This document shows positions 34,539 through 42,107 of a stretch of 64,000 nt of DNA, piece by piece. The stretch is from Hallella seregens ATCC 51272 (GTDB lineage: Bacteria; Bacteroidota; Bacteroidia; Bacteroidales; Bacteroidaceae), in assembly GCF_000518545.1 (NCBI RefSeq), contig NZ_JADU01000007.1, positions 97,091 through 161,090 of the forward strand, in the 5' to 3' direction. Every line of letters begins with the position of its first letter. Within the stretch, counting starts at the first letter, position 1. The notes beneath the pieces are model-generated. The model did no database searches and was not told the DNA's origin. It saw nothing but the letters and a program-made list of their open reading frames with translations. The position numbers and the translations under genes are program-made.

Positions 34539-37500
34539 TTAGAAGTTAAGATTCAGTCCGACCATGGCCGAGAAGGGGCGCGGGTAGACGTTGTTGTCGA
34601 TACCGCCGTACACTTCGGGGTCTATGCCGCTGTACTTGGTAATGGTGAACACGTTGTTCACGGCACCGTAGATGCGGCCGTTCAGGCCTGCCCATTTGCC
34701 GGCACGGAAGAGACTGTTGAAGCTGTAGCCCAGCGTGATGTTGTCACACTTGAGGAAAGAGCCGTTCTGCACGTAGCGGTCGGAGAGCACGGAGTAGGTC
34801 TCGTCCGATGTCCAACCGGCTGTAAGGGCCGAGATAGGGCGGTTGCTCAGGAACTCGTTGCGGTAGATGGCGGCCGAACCAACGTTGGCAGAGCCGGCCT
34901 CCAGGTTGTTGAACACATAGTTGCCGATGCTGGCACGGAGTGAGAAACCGAGGTCCCAGCTCTTGTATTCCAGGCGCGAGCTCAGGCCCATCGTCACCGG
35001 AGCCACGGGACTCTTGTAGAAATACTTGTCCTTTTCGGTAATCACACCGTCGCCGTTGCGGTCTACGACCACACCCTCCAGGGGCTTGCCGTCGGCCCCA
35101 TAAGCCTGCTGGAACACATAATAAGAGAAAGCCGGATGGCCCACGGCGTGTGCCTGGCAGTTGTTTCCGGTACCGGCCGAGATGCCTCCTACGGGGATAA
35201 AGTAGTCTTTCACATAGGCTTCGGTCAGCCGAGAGATATTGTTCTGGTTGTAGGTGAAGTTGTAATCGATCATCCAGTTCCAGTCTTTCGTCTGGATAGG
35301 ATTGAAGTGAATGGCTGCCTCCACACCGGTGTTGGTCATGTCGCCAACGTTCTTTGGCAGGGTGTTTTTAAAGGTAGAGCCTGCACCAACATTCACTGTA
35401 CTGATGAGGTCTGTGGTCTTGCGGTAGTACCAGTCGATGCTGCCACTGATGCGCTGATTGAGGATTCCCCAGTCCAGACCGATGTTGTAGGTCGTGGTCT
35501 TCTCCCAGGTCAGGGCGTGGTTGGTGGCTACCGGGCGTGCCAGCGATCCGTCACCGTCGATGTCATAATAGGAGGTGGGGTTCACATTCAGGTCGTAAGT
35601 GTCGTAGTAGGGATAGTCGCCGATGTCGGTTCCGAGGTTCTGCTGTCCGGTGGTGCCATAGCCAAGGCGTAGCTTCAGGTCGGACAACCAGGAGATGTCG
35701 CGGAACTTATTCTCGTCCTTGATGCGCCAACCGAAGGCGAACGACGGGAACACACCCCACTGTTTGTTGTCGTAAGGCTGCAGCCAATTGAAGCGACTCG
35801 AGCCGTCGGCACGCACCGTTGCAGTCAGCATATAGCGGCTGTCCATGAGAGTCCAGTTGGCACGACCGAAGAAAGAGAGCAGCTTACTGTGGGTGATAAA
35901 GTCGTAAGTCTTGTCGTTGTACTTGGTGCCGGCCTTCGAGGCATCGTTGTAACCGGCGCCATAATAGCCATAATAGTTGTTGTGCTGGCTGCGCCAGAAG
36001 CGCTGGAACTCCGAACCCAGCATGATGTCAAAGTGGTTTTTGGCCGGGTCGTTGAAGTCGTGGTAGTACTGCGCATAGGCGCTGGCCGTGAAGTTGCGCT
36101 TCAGAATCTTCTCCCATCCGTGGCTGCCGTAGTAGATGTTCTCAGGCGAGGCGGGATCAACGTCGGTCAGCTGCTTGCCCTCGGCAATGTCGTAGCCCAC
36201 GGTTCCGTGCAGACGCAGGTCTTCAAATCCCTGTATCTGATAGTCCACGTCAAGGTTGGCATTCAGGTCTTTGGAGTGCGCGCGGTCGTTTTTCAGGTTG
36301 AGCAGTGCCACGGGATTCTTGGTGGCGTTGTTGTTGTAGGTGTAGGCCCAGTTCTTGTCACCCAGTGGCGTGCCGGGCTGCGTCCACTCATAGTAGCCGC
36401 CGAAGTTGCTGTACATGGCATCGCTGCTCCGTACCGGCTTCGTGGGATCCATCCACACGGCTGCGCTGATGGCGTCGGTGTTGGCATATTTCGTGTCGGC
36501 ATACATGCCTTTCACGTTGATGTTGAACTTCAAGTGGTCGTTGAGCAGACTGGGACTCAGGTTTACAGATGCCGTGTAGCGGTCGAAATCTGAGGTCTTC
36601 AGGATGCCCTGCTCACCCGTATAGCCCACTGAAACGCGGTAGGGGAGCACTGTGCCGAGCGAGCCCGAAAGCGTCAAGGCATGGTCTTGAGTGATGGCCG
36701 TGCGGTAGATTTCCTCCTGCCAGTTGGTGTTTTCCTTGCCCAAAGCGTTCTGTACGGTCTGTTCCTGCGAGGTGCCTTTGTACAGATTGGTCACGAATTT
36801 GCGGTACTGATCGCCGTCCATCACGTCGATGGTCTTGCGCTTCATACTCACCGTGGCACTGCCGTTGTAGCTGATTTGCACTTTCTGTCCCTTGCGGCCT
36901 TTCTTGGTGGTGATGATGATGACACCGTTTGAACCGCGGCTTCCGTAGATGGCCGTGGCCGAGGCGTCTTTCAAAATGTTGAAACTCTCGATGTCCTGAG
37001 GGTTTACAATAGACAGCGCATTGGACAAACCTTTCACGCCATTGTTGTCCATGGGGATGCCGTCGATAACGATTAGCGGGTCGCTGTCGGCGTTGAGCGA
37101 GGCACCGCCACGGATGCGAATGGTTGCCTTGGAGCCGGGGGCGCCGCCCTCTGTGGTCACATTCACACCGGCAATCTTGCCCGAAATCATTTCCTGGGCG
37201 TTCACCACGAGTCCCTTGTTCTTGCCATCCGGCTTCAAGGCAGTCACCGATCCCGTGAGGTCTGACTTTTTCACGGCACCGTAACCAATAACTACCACCT
37301 CGTTGAGAGACTTCTCTTTGCCCTCCTGCAACGTGATGCTCATGTTGGAAGAAGCCGTTCCTTTGTAGCTTTCGTACCCGATATAGTCCACGGTTACCGT
37401 GGCTCCGGAGTTGGCGTTCAGTGTGAAATTACCGTCGATGTCGGTCACCGTCCCGCCCTGTTGTCCGTCTATACGGACCGTGGCGCCGATGACTGGCTCG

Positions 37501-37625
37501 CCAGTAGCATCCACTACATGTCCTTTGACAACCACTTGCTGACCAAACGCAGTGGCTGCGAGAGCAAGGCCACATGCTAATGTGACGGCTCTGCGAGGCA
37601 TTGTAATCTTTACCTGCTTCATCAT
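34539..37625 (-). CDS. susC: SusC-like TonB-dependent oligosaccharide transporter
   Basis: SusC imports malto-oligosaccharides across the outer membrane using TonB energy. The 1028-residue protein has a signal peptide (ending AFGQ), a carboxypeptidase-regulatory-like domain (about 32-110, starting VVVKGHVVDATGEPVIGATV), the TonB box region and plug (NEVVVIGYGAVKKSDLTGSV) and a 22-strand barrel ending VGLNLNF. The plug signature KDASATAIYGSRGSNGVIIITTKKG (about residues 231-255) is typical of the SusC family. It heads the susCDEF operon behind a promoter at 37758 and an operator at 37819. Confidence 0.96.
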   Translation of the reverse strand: MMKQVKITMPRRAVTLACGLALAATAFGQQVVVKGHVVDATGEPVIGATVRIDGQQGGTVTDIDGNFTLNANSGATVTVDYIGYESYKGTASSNMSITLQEGKEKSLNEVVVIGYGAVKKSDLTGSVTALKPDGKNKGLVVNAQEMISGKIAGVNVTTEGGAPGSKATIRIRGGASLNADSDPLIVIDGIPMDNNGVKGLSNALSIVNPQDIESFNILKDASATAIYGSRGSNGVIIITTKKGRKGQKVQISYNGSATVSMKRKTIDVMDGDQYRKFVTNLYKGTSQEQTVQNALGKENTNWQEEIYRTAITQDHALTLSGSLGTVLPYRVSVGYTGEQGILKTSDFDRYTASVNLSPSLLNDHLKFNINVKGMYADTKYANTDAISAAVWMDPTKPVRSSDAMYSNFGGYYEWTQPGTPLGDKNWAYTYNNNATKNPVALLNLKNDRAHSKDLNANLDVDYQIQGFEDLRLHGTVGYDIAEGKQLTDVDPASPENIYYGSHGWEKILKRNFTASAYAQYYHDFNDPAKNHFDIMLGSEFQRFWRSQHNNYYGYYGAGYNDASKAGTKYNDKTYDFITHSKLLSFFGRANWTLMDSRYMLTATVRADGSSRFNWLQPYDNKQWGVFPSFAFGWRIKDENKFRDISWLSDLKLRLGYGTTGQQNLGTDIGDYPYYDTYDLNVNPTSYYDIDGDGSLARPVATNHALTWEKTTTYNIGLDWGILNQRISGSIDWYYRKTTDLISTVNVGAGSTFKNTLPKNVGDMTNTGVEAAIHFNPIQTKDWNWMIDYNFTYNQNNISRLTEAYVKDYFIPVGGISAGTGNNCQAHAVGHPAFSYYVFQQAYGADGKPLEGVVVDRNGDGVITEKDKYFYKSPVAPVTMGLSSRLEYKSWDLGFSLRASIGNYVFNNLEAGSANVGSAAIYRNEFLSNRPISALTAGWTSDETYSVLSDRYVQNGSFLKCDNITLGYSFNSLFRAGKWAGLNGRIYGAVNNVFTITKYSGIDPEVYGGIDNNVYPRPFSAMVGLNLNF

Positions 37626-37757
37626 TTTTCGTTTTAAGTTAACCTATAATTTATAAATTGTTTACTCGTCTTTAGGCTCCAACTCCCTTTCCTGTGTGGT
37701 AGATAAATCGTTGATAATGGGAATGGTTAGCGGTGCTCGCGGCACACTTTCACGCTG

Positions 37758-37765
37758 CAAAAATA
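37758..37765 (-). promoter_or_regulatory. -7 box (TATTTTTG) for the sus operon
   Basis: The minus strand reads TATTTTTG, matching TAnnTTTG, 132 bases upstream of the susC ATG. The operator edge lies 54 bases further upstream. Confidence 0.6.
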
Positions 37766-37818
37766 AGCGTTATTTAATTGCCGTACACTTTTTTTAGCAC
37801 AAAATTGTCGAAACGGTC

Positions 37819-37834
37819 GTGCAAACGTTTGCGC
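37819..37834. promoter_or_regulatory. LacI-family operator between susC and the regulator gene
   Basis: GTGCAAACGTTTGCGC contains the perfect 12-bp palindrome GCAAACGTTTGC. It lies exactly midway between the two divergent -7 boxes, 54 bases from each, so the regulator may control both susC and itself from this one site. Confidence 0.8.
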
Positions 37835-37887
37835 AATTCAATGCAAACTTTGTAAAAAACGGTGTACCGTGTTCACGCCAAAATCCT

Positions 37888-37895
37888 TATTTTTG
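37888..37895 (+). promoter_or_regulatory. -7 box (TATTTTTG) for the LacI regulator gene
   Basis: TATTTTTG matches TAnnTTTG and ends 85 bases before the ATG at 37981. Its upstream edge is 54 bases from the operator at 37819-37834. Confidence 0.6.
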
Positions 37896-37980
37896 CAACG
37901 AGAAAGGCGCGGTTTGGCCTTTTTGGACGGCCGGCCGCGCTGCAAACGCAGTGATCTGCCCTTTAGACCTAATGTAGAAG

Positions 37981-39006
37981 ATGAAACAATCTGCACCTGT
38001 CACGATGAAAGATATAGCCGAGGCACTGGGCGTGTCGGTGGCTACGGTGTCGCGTGCCCTCAAGGACAGCCCGCGCATCAGCGGCGCACAGCGCGAGAAA
38101 ATAAAGAGGTACGCGCGCGAACATAATTATTATCCCAATGTGTTGGCCGAGAGTTTGCGCAACAGCCGCACCCGACCGCTCAAGATCATCGGCGTTATTG
38201 TACCCCAGTTTGCACATTTCTACTTTGCCTCAGTGCTTAGTGGCATCGAGCAGGAGGCCGCCTCGCGGGGCTACACCATTATGGTGGGACAGAGTGCCGA
38301 ACAGTACAACCGCGAGGTGTTGCTCTGCGAGCGGTTCTATGAGCACAAGGTGTGCGGCGTCATTGTTTCCCAAGCCAAGGACACGCAGCAGTACGAACAC
38401 TTCCAGAAACTCATGGACCACGGCATGCCTCTCGTGTTCTACGACCGCATCTGCACCGGCATCGACTGCAACCGTGTGGTGGTGGACGACTATCAGGGGG
38501 CTTTCAACGCCGTGACCCATCTCATCAATACGGGCTGCCGGCGCATTGCTTTCTACGGCTCTCCCATGACTCTCGAAATCTCCAAAAACCGCTACAACGG
38601 CTACCGCGACGCCCTGTTGCGCCAAGGCCTGCAGCCCGAGGAGCGGTTCTTCCGCATCTGCGACAACCGGGCCGACGCCGAGGCCATCACGCCCGGCCTG
38701 CTCTCACAGGGGGAGATTCCCGACGCTTTCTTCGCCGTGAACGACGATACGGCCATCGGTATTCTCTATACAGCCAAGCGTATGGGCTACCGCGTACCCC
38801 AAGACGTCTCCGTCTGCGGCTTCACCAACGGCTACCGCGCCGTGGCCTGCGACCCAATGCTCACCACCGTGGAACAGCGTGGTGTGCGCGTGGGCGAGGA
38901 GGCCACCAACATCCTTATCTCCAAAGTGGAGGGAGAAACTCCTCTGAACAAAGTGGAGAAACGCGTGGTGAGGACGCGGCTGGTCATCAGGGGAACAACG
39001 AAATAA
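37981..39006 (+). CDS. LacI-family regulator of the starch genes
   Basis: The 341-residue regulator has an N-terminal helix-turn-helix (TMKDIAEALGVSVATVSRAL, about 8-27) with the hinge helix (ESLRNSRTRPLKIIGV) and a periplasmic-binding-protein-like sensor domain (about 68-335). It replaces the SusR-type sensor seen in Bacteroides thetaiotaomicron. It is divergent from susC, and matching operators stand before the amylase, susC and malQ promoters. The upstream, fixed placing of these operators suggests activation, although LacI proteins usually repress. The effector is probably a maltose-type sugar. The TAA stop is the first three bases of the left inverted repeat (39004). Confidence 0.92.
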   Translation: MKQSAPVTMKDIAEALGVSVATVSRALKDSPRISGAQREKIKRYAREHNYYPNVLAESLRNSRTRPLKIIGVIVPQFAHFYFASVLSGIEQEAASRGYTIMVGQSAEQYNREVLLCERFYEHKVCGVIVSQAKDTQQYEHFQKLMDHGMPLVFYDRICTGIDCNRVVVDDYQGAFNAVTHLINTGCRRIAFYGSPMTLEISKNRYNGYRDALLRQGLQPEERFFRICDNRADAEAITPGLLSQGEIPDAFFAVNDDTAIGILYTAKRMGYRVPQDVSVCGFTNGYRAVACDPMLTTVEQRGVRVGEEATNILISKVEGETPLNKVEKRVVRTRLVIRGTTK

Positions 39007-39037
39007 TTCAAAATTCAGAATTCAAAATTCAAAATTA
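39004..39037. repeat. 34-bp ATTCAAA element, left inverted repeat of a cassette
   Basis: The element is built from 7-base ATTCAAA units and starts with the stop codon of the LacI-type gene. Its reverse complement recurs at 39681-39714 with 33 of 34 positions identical, so the two copies bracket a 711-base segment in inverted orientation. Confidence 0.85.
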
Positions 39038-39046
39038 CCGTGCGGC

Positions 39047-39427
39047 ATGAAGGAGTTGAACGATAATGTTGTTGTGATGAAGAGTATGGATTTTGCCGTG
39101 CGGTGCGTGCGGTTGGCCAAGTATCTGCGCGACACCCACCATGAATACGACCTGGCCAGCCAGATTCTTTGCAGCGGCACGAGCGTTGGCGCGAACGTGT
39201 GCGAGGCGTTGCGCGGACAGAGCCGGGCTGACTTTCGCGCCCGGATGAACATCTCTTTGCGTGAGGCCAACGAGTCGCAGTACTGGCTGGACTTGCTGTC
39301 TCGCGTGGGACTTATCTCCGAAAGGGAGTATCAAAGTTTGTTTGCCGATTGCACGGAACTGTGCAAACTCCTCATGGCTATCGTGAAGTCCACGGCCCAA
39401 AACAATGTGAATGGAACCCCAAAATAG
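39047..39427 (+). CDS. Free-standing four-helix-bundle protein (S23/rRNA-intron type)
   Basis: The 126-residue protein matches the four-helix-bundle family first seen inside intervening sequences of bacterial 23S rRNA. The signature is clear: the LRDTHHEYDLASQILCSGTSVGANVCEA region (about 28-55), then QSRADFRARMNISLREANESQYWLDLL. Family members form pentamers with a basic surface and may bind nucleic acid. The related Avd protein works with diversity-generating reverse transcriptases, but none is present here. The gene lies alone between inverted ATTCAAA repeats, between the regulator and transporter genes of the starch locus, which looks like an insertion. Confidence 0.88.
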   Translation: MKELNDNVVVMKSMDFAVRCVRLAKYLRDTHHEYDLASQILCSGTSVGANVCEALRGQSRADFRARMNISLREANESQYWLDLLSRVGLISEREYQSLFADCTELCKLLMAIVKSTAQNNVNGTPK

Positions 39428-39537
39428 TTAAAAGTCAGGCTGGCAGCCACTCCGTCAGCCTCATCTTATATCATCATGTCAGACCGTATAAAAAGTAAAA
39501 TCAACCCCCAAACAACGAAAAAATAGGATGTCGTCCA

Positions 39538-39669
39538 GTACGTCAACGCATGTCAGCCCGCGTATCACCGAATGATAGCCAGCGTATCACCGAATGATTG
39601 CCCGTGCGTCACCGGACGATTGTCAGTGTATCACCGGATAATTGCCAGCGTATCAACGGATGACCGCCT
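39538..39669. repeat. 22-bp tandem repeat array E (6 units, divergent)
   Basis: Six 22-bp units start at 39538, 39560, 39582, 39604, 39626 and 39648, with a partial seventh after them. The common form is GCGTATCACCG followed by RATGATTGCCA. The period equals that of arrays A-D, but the consensus differs beyond the leading GCGT. It lies between the four-helix-bundle gene and the right inverted repeat. Confidence 0.85.
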
Positions 39670-39680
39670 ACGCGTCAGCC

Positions 39681-39714
39681 TAATTTTGAATTTTGAATTT
39701 TGAATTTTGAATTA
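39681..39714. repeat. 34-bp ATTCAAA element, right inverted repeat of a cassette
   Basis: This is the inverted partner of 39004-39037. Its first eight bases, TAATTTTG, match the Bacteroidota -7 box and point toward the transporter gene. It also contains the TTG at 39700 that seems to start that gene. Confidence 0.85.
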
Positions 39715-41028
39715 AAAAACAAGCCCGATTTATCCTTTTGGGGCTTATGGAATCTGAGCTTCGGATTCTTCGGTGTGCAGATTGCTTATGCCCTGCAGAG
39801 TGCCAACATCTCGCGGATTTTCGCCACGCTCGGCGCCGATCCCCACAGTCTGAGTTACTTCTGGATACTGCCGCCGCTCATGGGCATACTGGTGCAGCCC
39901 ATCGTGGGCTCGTGTTCCGACCGCACCTGGACACGTTGGGGCCGCCGTATTCCCTACCTCTTCATCGGTGCAGCCGTGGCTGTACTGGTGATGTGTCTGC
40001 TGCCCAACAGTGGCTCTTTCGGCATGGCCGTGTCCACGGCCATGGTTTTTGGGCTCGTCTCGCTCATGTTTCTCGACACCTCCATCAACATGGCCATGCA
40101 GCCATTCAAGATGCTTGTAGGCGACATGGTGAACGAGCGGCAGAAGGCCAAGGCCTACAGCATCCAGAGTTTCCTGTGCAATGCAGGGTCGCTCGTGGGC
40201 TATGTGTTCCCCTTTGCTTTTGCCTTGCTGGGCATTGCCAACGTGGCTCCCAAGGGCGTGGTGCCCGACTCGGTGATCTACAGCTTCTATGTGGGCGCCG
40301 CCATCCTCATTCTTTGCGTCGTCTATACCGTGGTGAAAGTGAAAGAATGGAGTCCGCAGGAGTATGAACAGTACAACGGCAAGAAGACCGACAACGGGGC
40401 CTTGGACGACGAGGGCAGCGGCAACTGGCTGGTGCTGCTGCGCCATGCGCCCGCCACGTTCTGGAAAGTAGGCCTCGTGCAGTTCTTCTGCTGGTTTGCT
40501 TTTATGTATATGTGGACCTATACCAACGGCACTGTGGCCGCCAACTGCTGGGGCACCACCGATGTGACCAGCAGCGGTTACCAAGAGGCCGGCAACTGGG
40601 TGGGCATCCTCTTCGCCGTGCAGGCCATCGGTTCGGTGGTCTGGGCCCCCATCCTGCCCAAGTTCAGCAACCGCAAGATGGCCTATGCCGTGAGTCTGTT
40701 GCTGGGTGGCGTGGGCTTCGCGGCCTGTGCCGTGGTGCACGATCCCTACCTGCTCTTCGTGCCTTTCTTGCTCATCGGGGCTGCCTGGGCTGCCATGCTG
40801 GCCATGCCTTTCACCTTTGTCACCAATGCCCTGCAGGGTTATGGCCACATGGGTGCCTATCTGGGGCTCTTCAATGGCACCATTTGCATCCCGCAGATTG
40901 TGGCTGCAGCCATTGGCGGCACCTTGCTGGCCGTGGTGGGCAGTGTGCAGAGCCACATGATGATTGTGGCCGGCGTGAGTCTCGTGCTCGGTGCCGTTGC
41001 CGTGTCGTTCATCCGCGACGGCAAGTAG
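39700..41028 (+). CDS. MFS transporter, GPH/maltose type
   Basis: The 442-residue protein has 12 membrane helices and resembles the glycoside-pentoside-hexuronide type sugar:cation symporters found in starch loci, with the loop motif GSCSDRTWTRWGRRIPY between helices 2 and 3. It should take up maltose or short maltodextrins across the inner membrane. No ATG exists before helix 3. An in-frame stop at 39694 leaves only the TTG at 39700 (or ATT at 39697), inside the right ATTCAAA repeat, as start. The family N-terminus KPDLSFWGLWNLSFGFFGVQ begins a few codons later, so little is missing. A strong terminator follows at 41091. Confidence 0.9.
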   Translation: MNFELKNKPDLSFWGLWNLSFGFFGVQIAYALQSANISRIFATLGADPHSLSYFWILPPLMGILVQPIVGSCSDRTWTRWGRRIPYLFIGAAVAVLVMCLLPNSGSFGMAVSTAMVFGLVSLMFLDTSINMAMQPFKMLVGDMVNERQKAKAYSIQSFLCNAGSLVGYVFPFAFALLGIANVAPKGVVPDSVIYSFYVGAAILILCVVYTVVKVKEWSPQEYEQYNGKKTDNGALDDEGSGNWLVLLRHAPATFWKVGLVQFFCWFAFMYMWTYTNGTVAANCWGTTDVTSSGYQEAGNWVGILFAVQAIGSVVWAPILPKFSNRKMAYAVSLLLGGVGFAACAVVHDPYLLFVPFLLIGAAWAAMLAMPFTFVTNALQGYGHMGAYLGLFNGTICIPQIVAAAIGGTLLAVVGSVQSHMMIVAGVSLVLGAVAVSFIRDGK

Positions 41029-41090
41029 GCATAGCCCCCGTTTCTCTGCCGCCACGGCCCTGCCGTGCGTGCGTGGAGCCATGATGGTTT

Positions 41091-41134
41091 AGCCGTGGCA
41101 ACCCTGTCAGAGGGTTGCCACGGCTTTGATTTTT
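41091..41134 (+). terminator. Strong terminator after the MFS gene
   Basis: A perfect 15-bp stem (AGCCGTGGCAACCCT with its complement at 41111-41125) with a 5-base loop is followed by TTGATTTTT. It ends transcription 62 bases after the transporter gene. Confidence 0.88.
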
Positions 41135-41223
41135 CCCTACCATTGTGCCGTCATTCCCCCATCATTCCCTGGCCCCACTGCGCCAACCCTGCAATCGTCT
41201 TTTCATCACGGCGCAACGGCGTT

Positions 41224-41311
41224 GCGTTTACGCCGTCGTCGCCTCGCGTTTGAGGCTTTTTCACGCCACGTTTACGCCGCCATCGCACTGCGTTTGCGCC
41301 GTTGTCGCTGC
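41224..41311. repeat. 22-bp tandem repeat array C (4 units)
   Basis: Four 22-bp units start at 41224, 41246, 41268 and 41290, with a degenerate unit before them. Units 1, 3 and 4 follow the pattern GCGTTTRCGCCG, two or three variable bases, TCGC. The array lies just after the MFS terminator and upstream of the mgtC promoter. Confidence 0.8.
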
Positions 41312-41395
41312 GGCCCGACGGGGTGGCGGATGGCGTTGCGGGCCCTCGGGGCGCGTTTTCGGGCTGCCGGACTTGGCGGGTTGCCGATTTTTGCC

Positions 41396-41403
41396 TATTT
41401 TTG
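41396..41403 (+). promoter_or_regulatory. -7 box (TATTTTTG) for mgtC
   Basis: TATTTTTG matches TAnnTTTG and lies 32 bases before the ATG at 41436. This argues against translation of the longer upstream frame that runs through array C. Confidence 0.55.
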
Positions 41404-41435
41404 CAATGGGCTTTAATCCCCCAAATGCTTTGGTT

Positions 41436-42107
41436 ATGACAACGACAATGATTCTTCTCCGGCTGGCCGTGGCCGCCATCTTCGGCGGCCTCATCGGCCT
41501 CGAGCGCGACTATCGCTCCAAGGATGCCGGCTTCCGCACCCACGTGCTCGTGGCCCTGGGCAGCGCCCTGTTCATGATTGTGAGCCAGTATGGCTTTGCC
41601 GACATCATTGCCCACGGGGCTGTGGGCCGGTTCGATCCCTCGCGCGTGGCCGCCCAGGTGGTCTCGGGCATGGGCTTCCTCGGGGCCGGCTGCATCATCT
41701 TGCAGAAGAATGTGGTCAAGGGACTCACCACGGCCGCCGGCTTGTGGGTCACCTCGGCCATCGGTCTGGCCTGCGGTGGAGGCCTCTTCCTGCCCGCCGT
41801 GGCCACGGTGGTGCTACTGTTGCTCTGCCTGGAGGTCATCAACAGCAGTCTGCCTAAGATGGGGCGCACGGTCATCACCGTGGGCTTCACGGCCACCAGC
41901 AAGATGGCCGTCACCGCCGTGCTCGACCGTCTGCACGGTGAGGACATCGTCCTGGCCGCCTACGAGATGAAGCATGCGCCCACCGCCGAGGGCGATTGCT
42001 ACAAGGTGACGATGGAAATCAAGGTGCGGCGCGACCGCGACCAGCACCGGCTGCTCAACACTTATCTGGCCCAGTTTGATGACATTTCCATCGACAGCTT
42101 TGAGTAA
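41436..42107 (+). CDS. MgtC/SapB family inner-membrane protein
   Basis: The 223-residue protein has four to five membrane helices and the MgtC motifs GGLIGLERDYRSKDAGFRTHVLVALGSALF (about 17-46) and GMGFLGAGCI, followed by a C-terminal ACT-like soluble domain (about 150-223). The family is linked to growth at low magnesium and to control of the ATP synthase. The ATG at 41436 is chosen because the promoter at 41396 excludes longer forms. The gene interrupts the starch cluster and overlaps the PAP2 gene by 29 bases. Confidence 0.88.
   Translation: MTTTMILLRLAVAAIFGGLIGLERDYRSKDAGFRTHVLVALGSALFMIVSQYGFADIIAHGAVGRFDPSRVAAQVVSGMGFLGAGCIILQKNVVKGLTTAAGLWVTSAIGLACGGGLFLPAVATVVLLLLCLEVINSSLPKMGRTVITVGFTATSKMAVTAVLDRLHGEDIVLAAYEMKHAPTAEGDCYKVTMEIKVRRDRDQHRLLNTYLAQFDDISIDSFE

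Noticed and set aside
39047..39427. Diversity-generating retroelement, because the protein resembles Avd
   Set aside because: No reverse transcriptase, template repeat or variable repeat is present. The protein also fits the general four-helix-bundle family.
39538..39669. CRISPR-like array for the 22-bp repeats
   Set aside because: The units abut directly with no unique spacers, their period is only 22 bp, the copies are degenerate, and no cas genes are in the window.
41145..41435. N-terminal extension of MgtC through array C
   Set aside because: The frame runs through a non-coding repeat array, a -7 box at 41396 lies after it, and the conserved protein starts at 41436.
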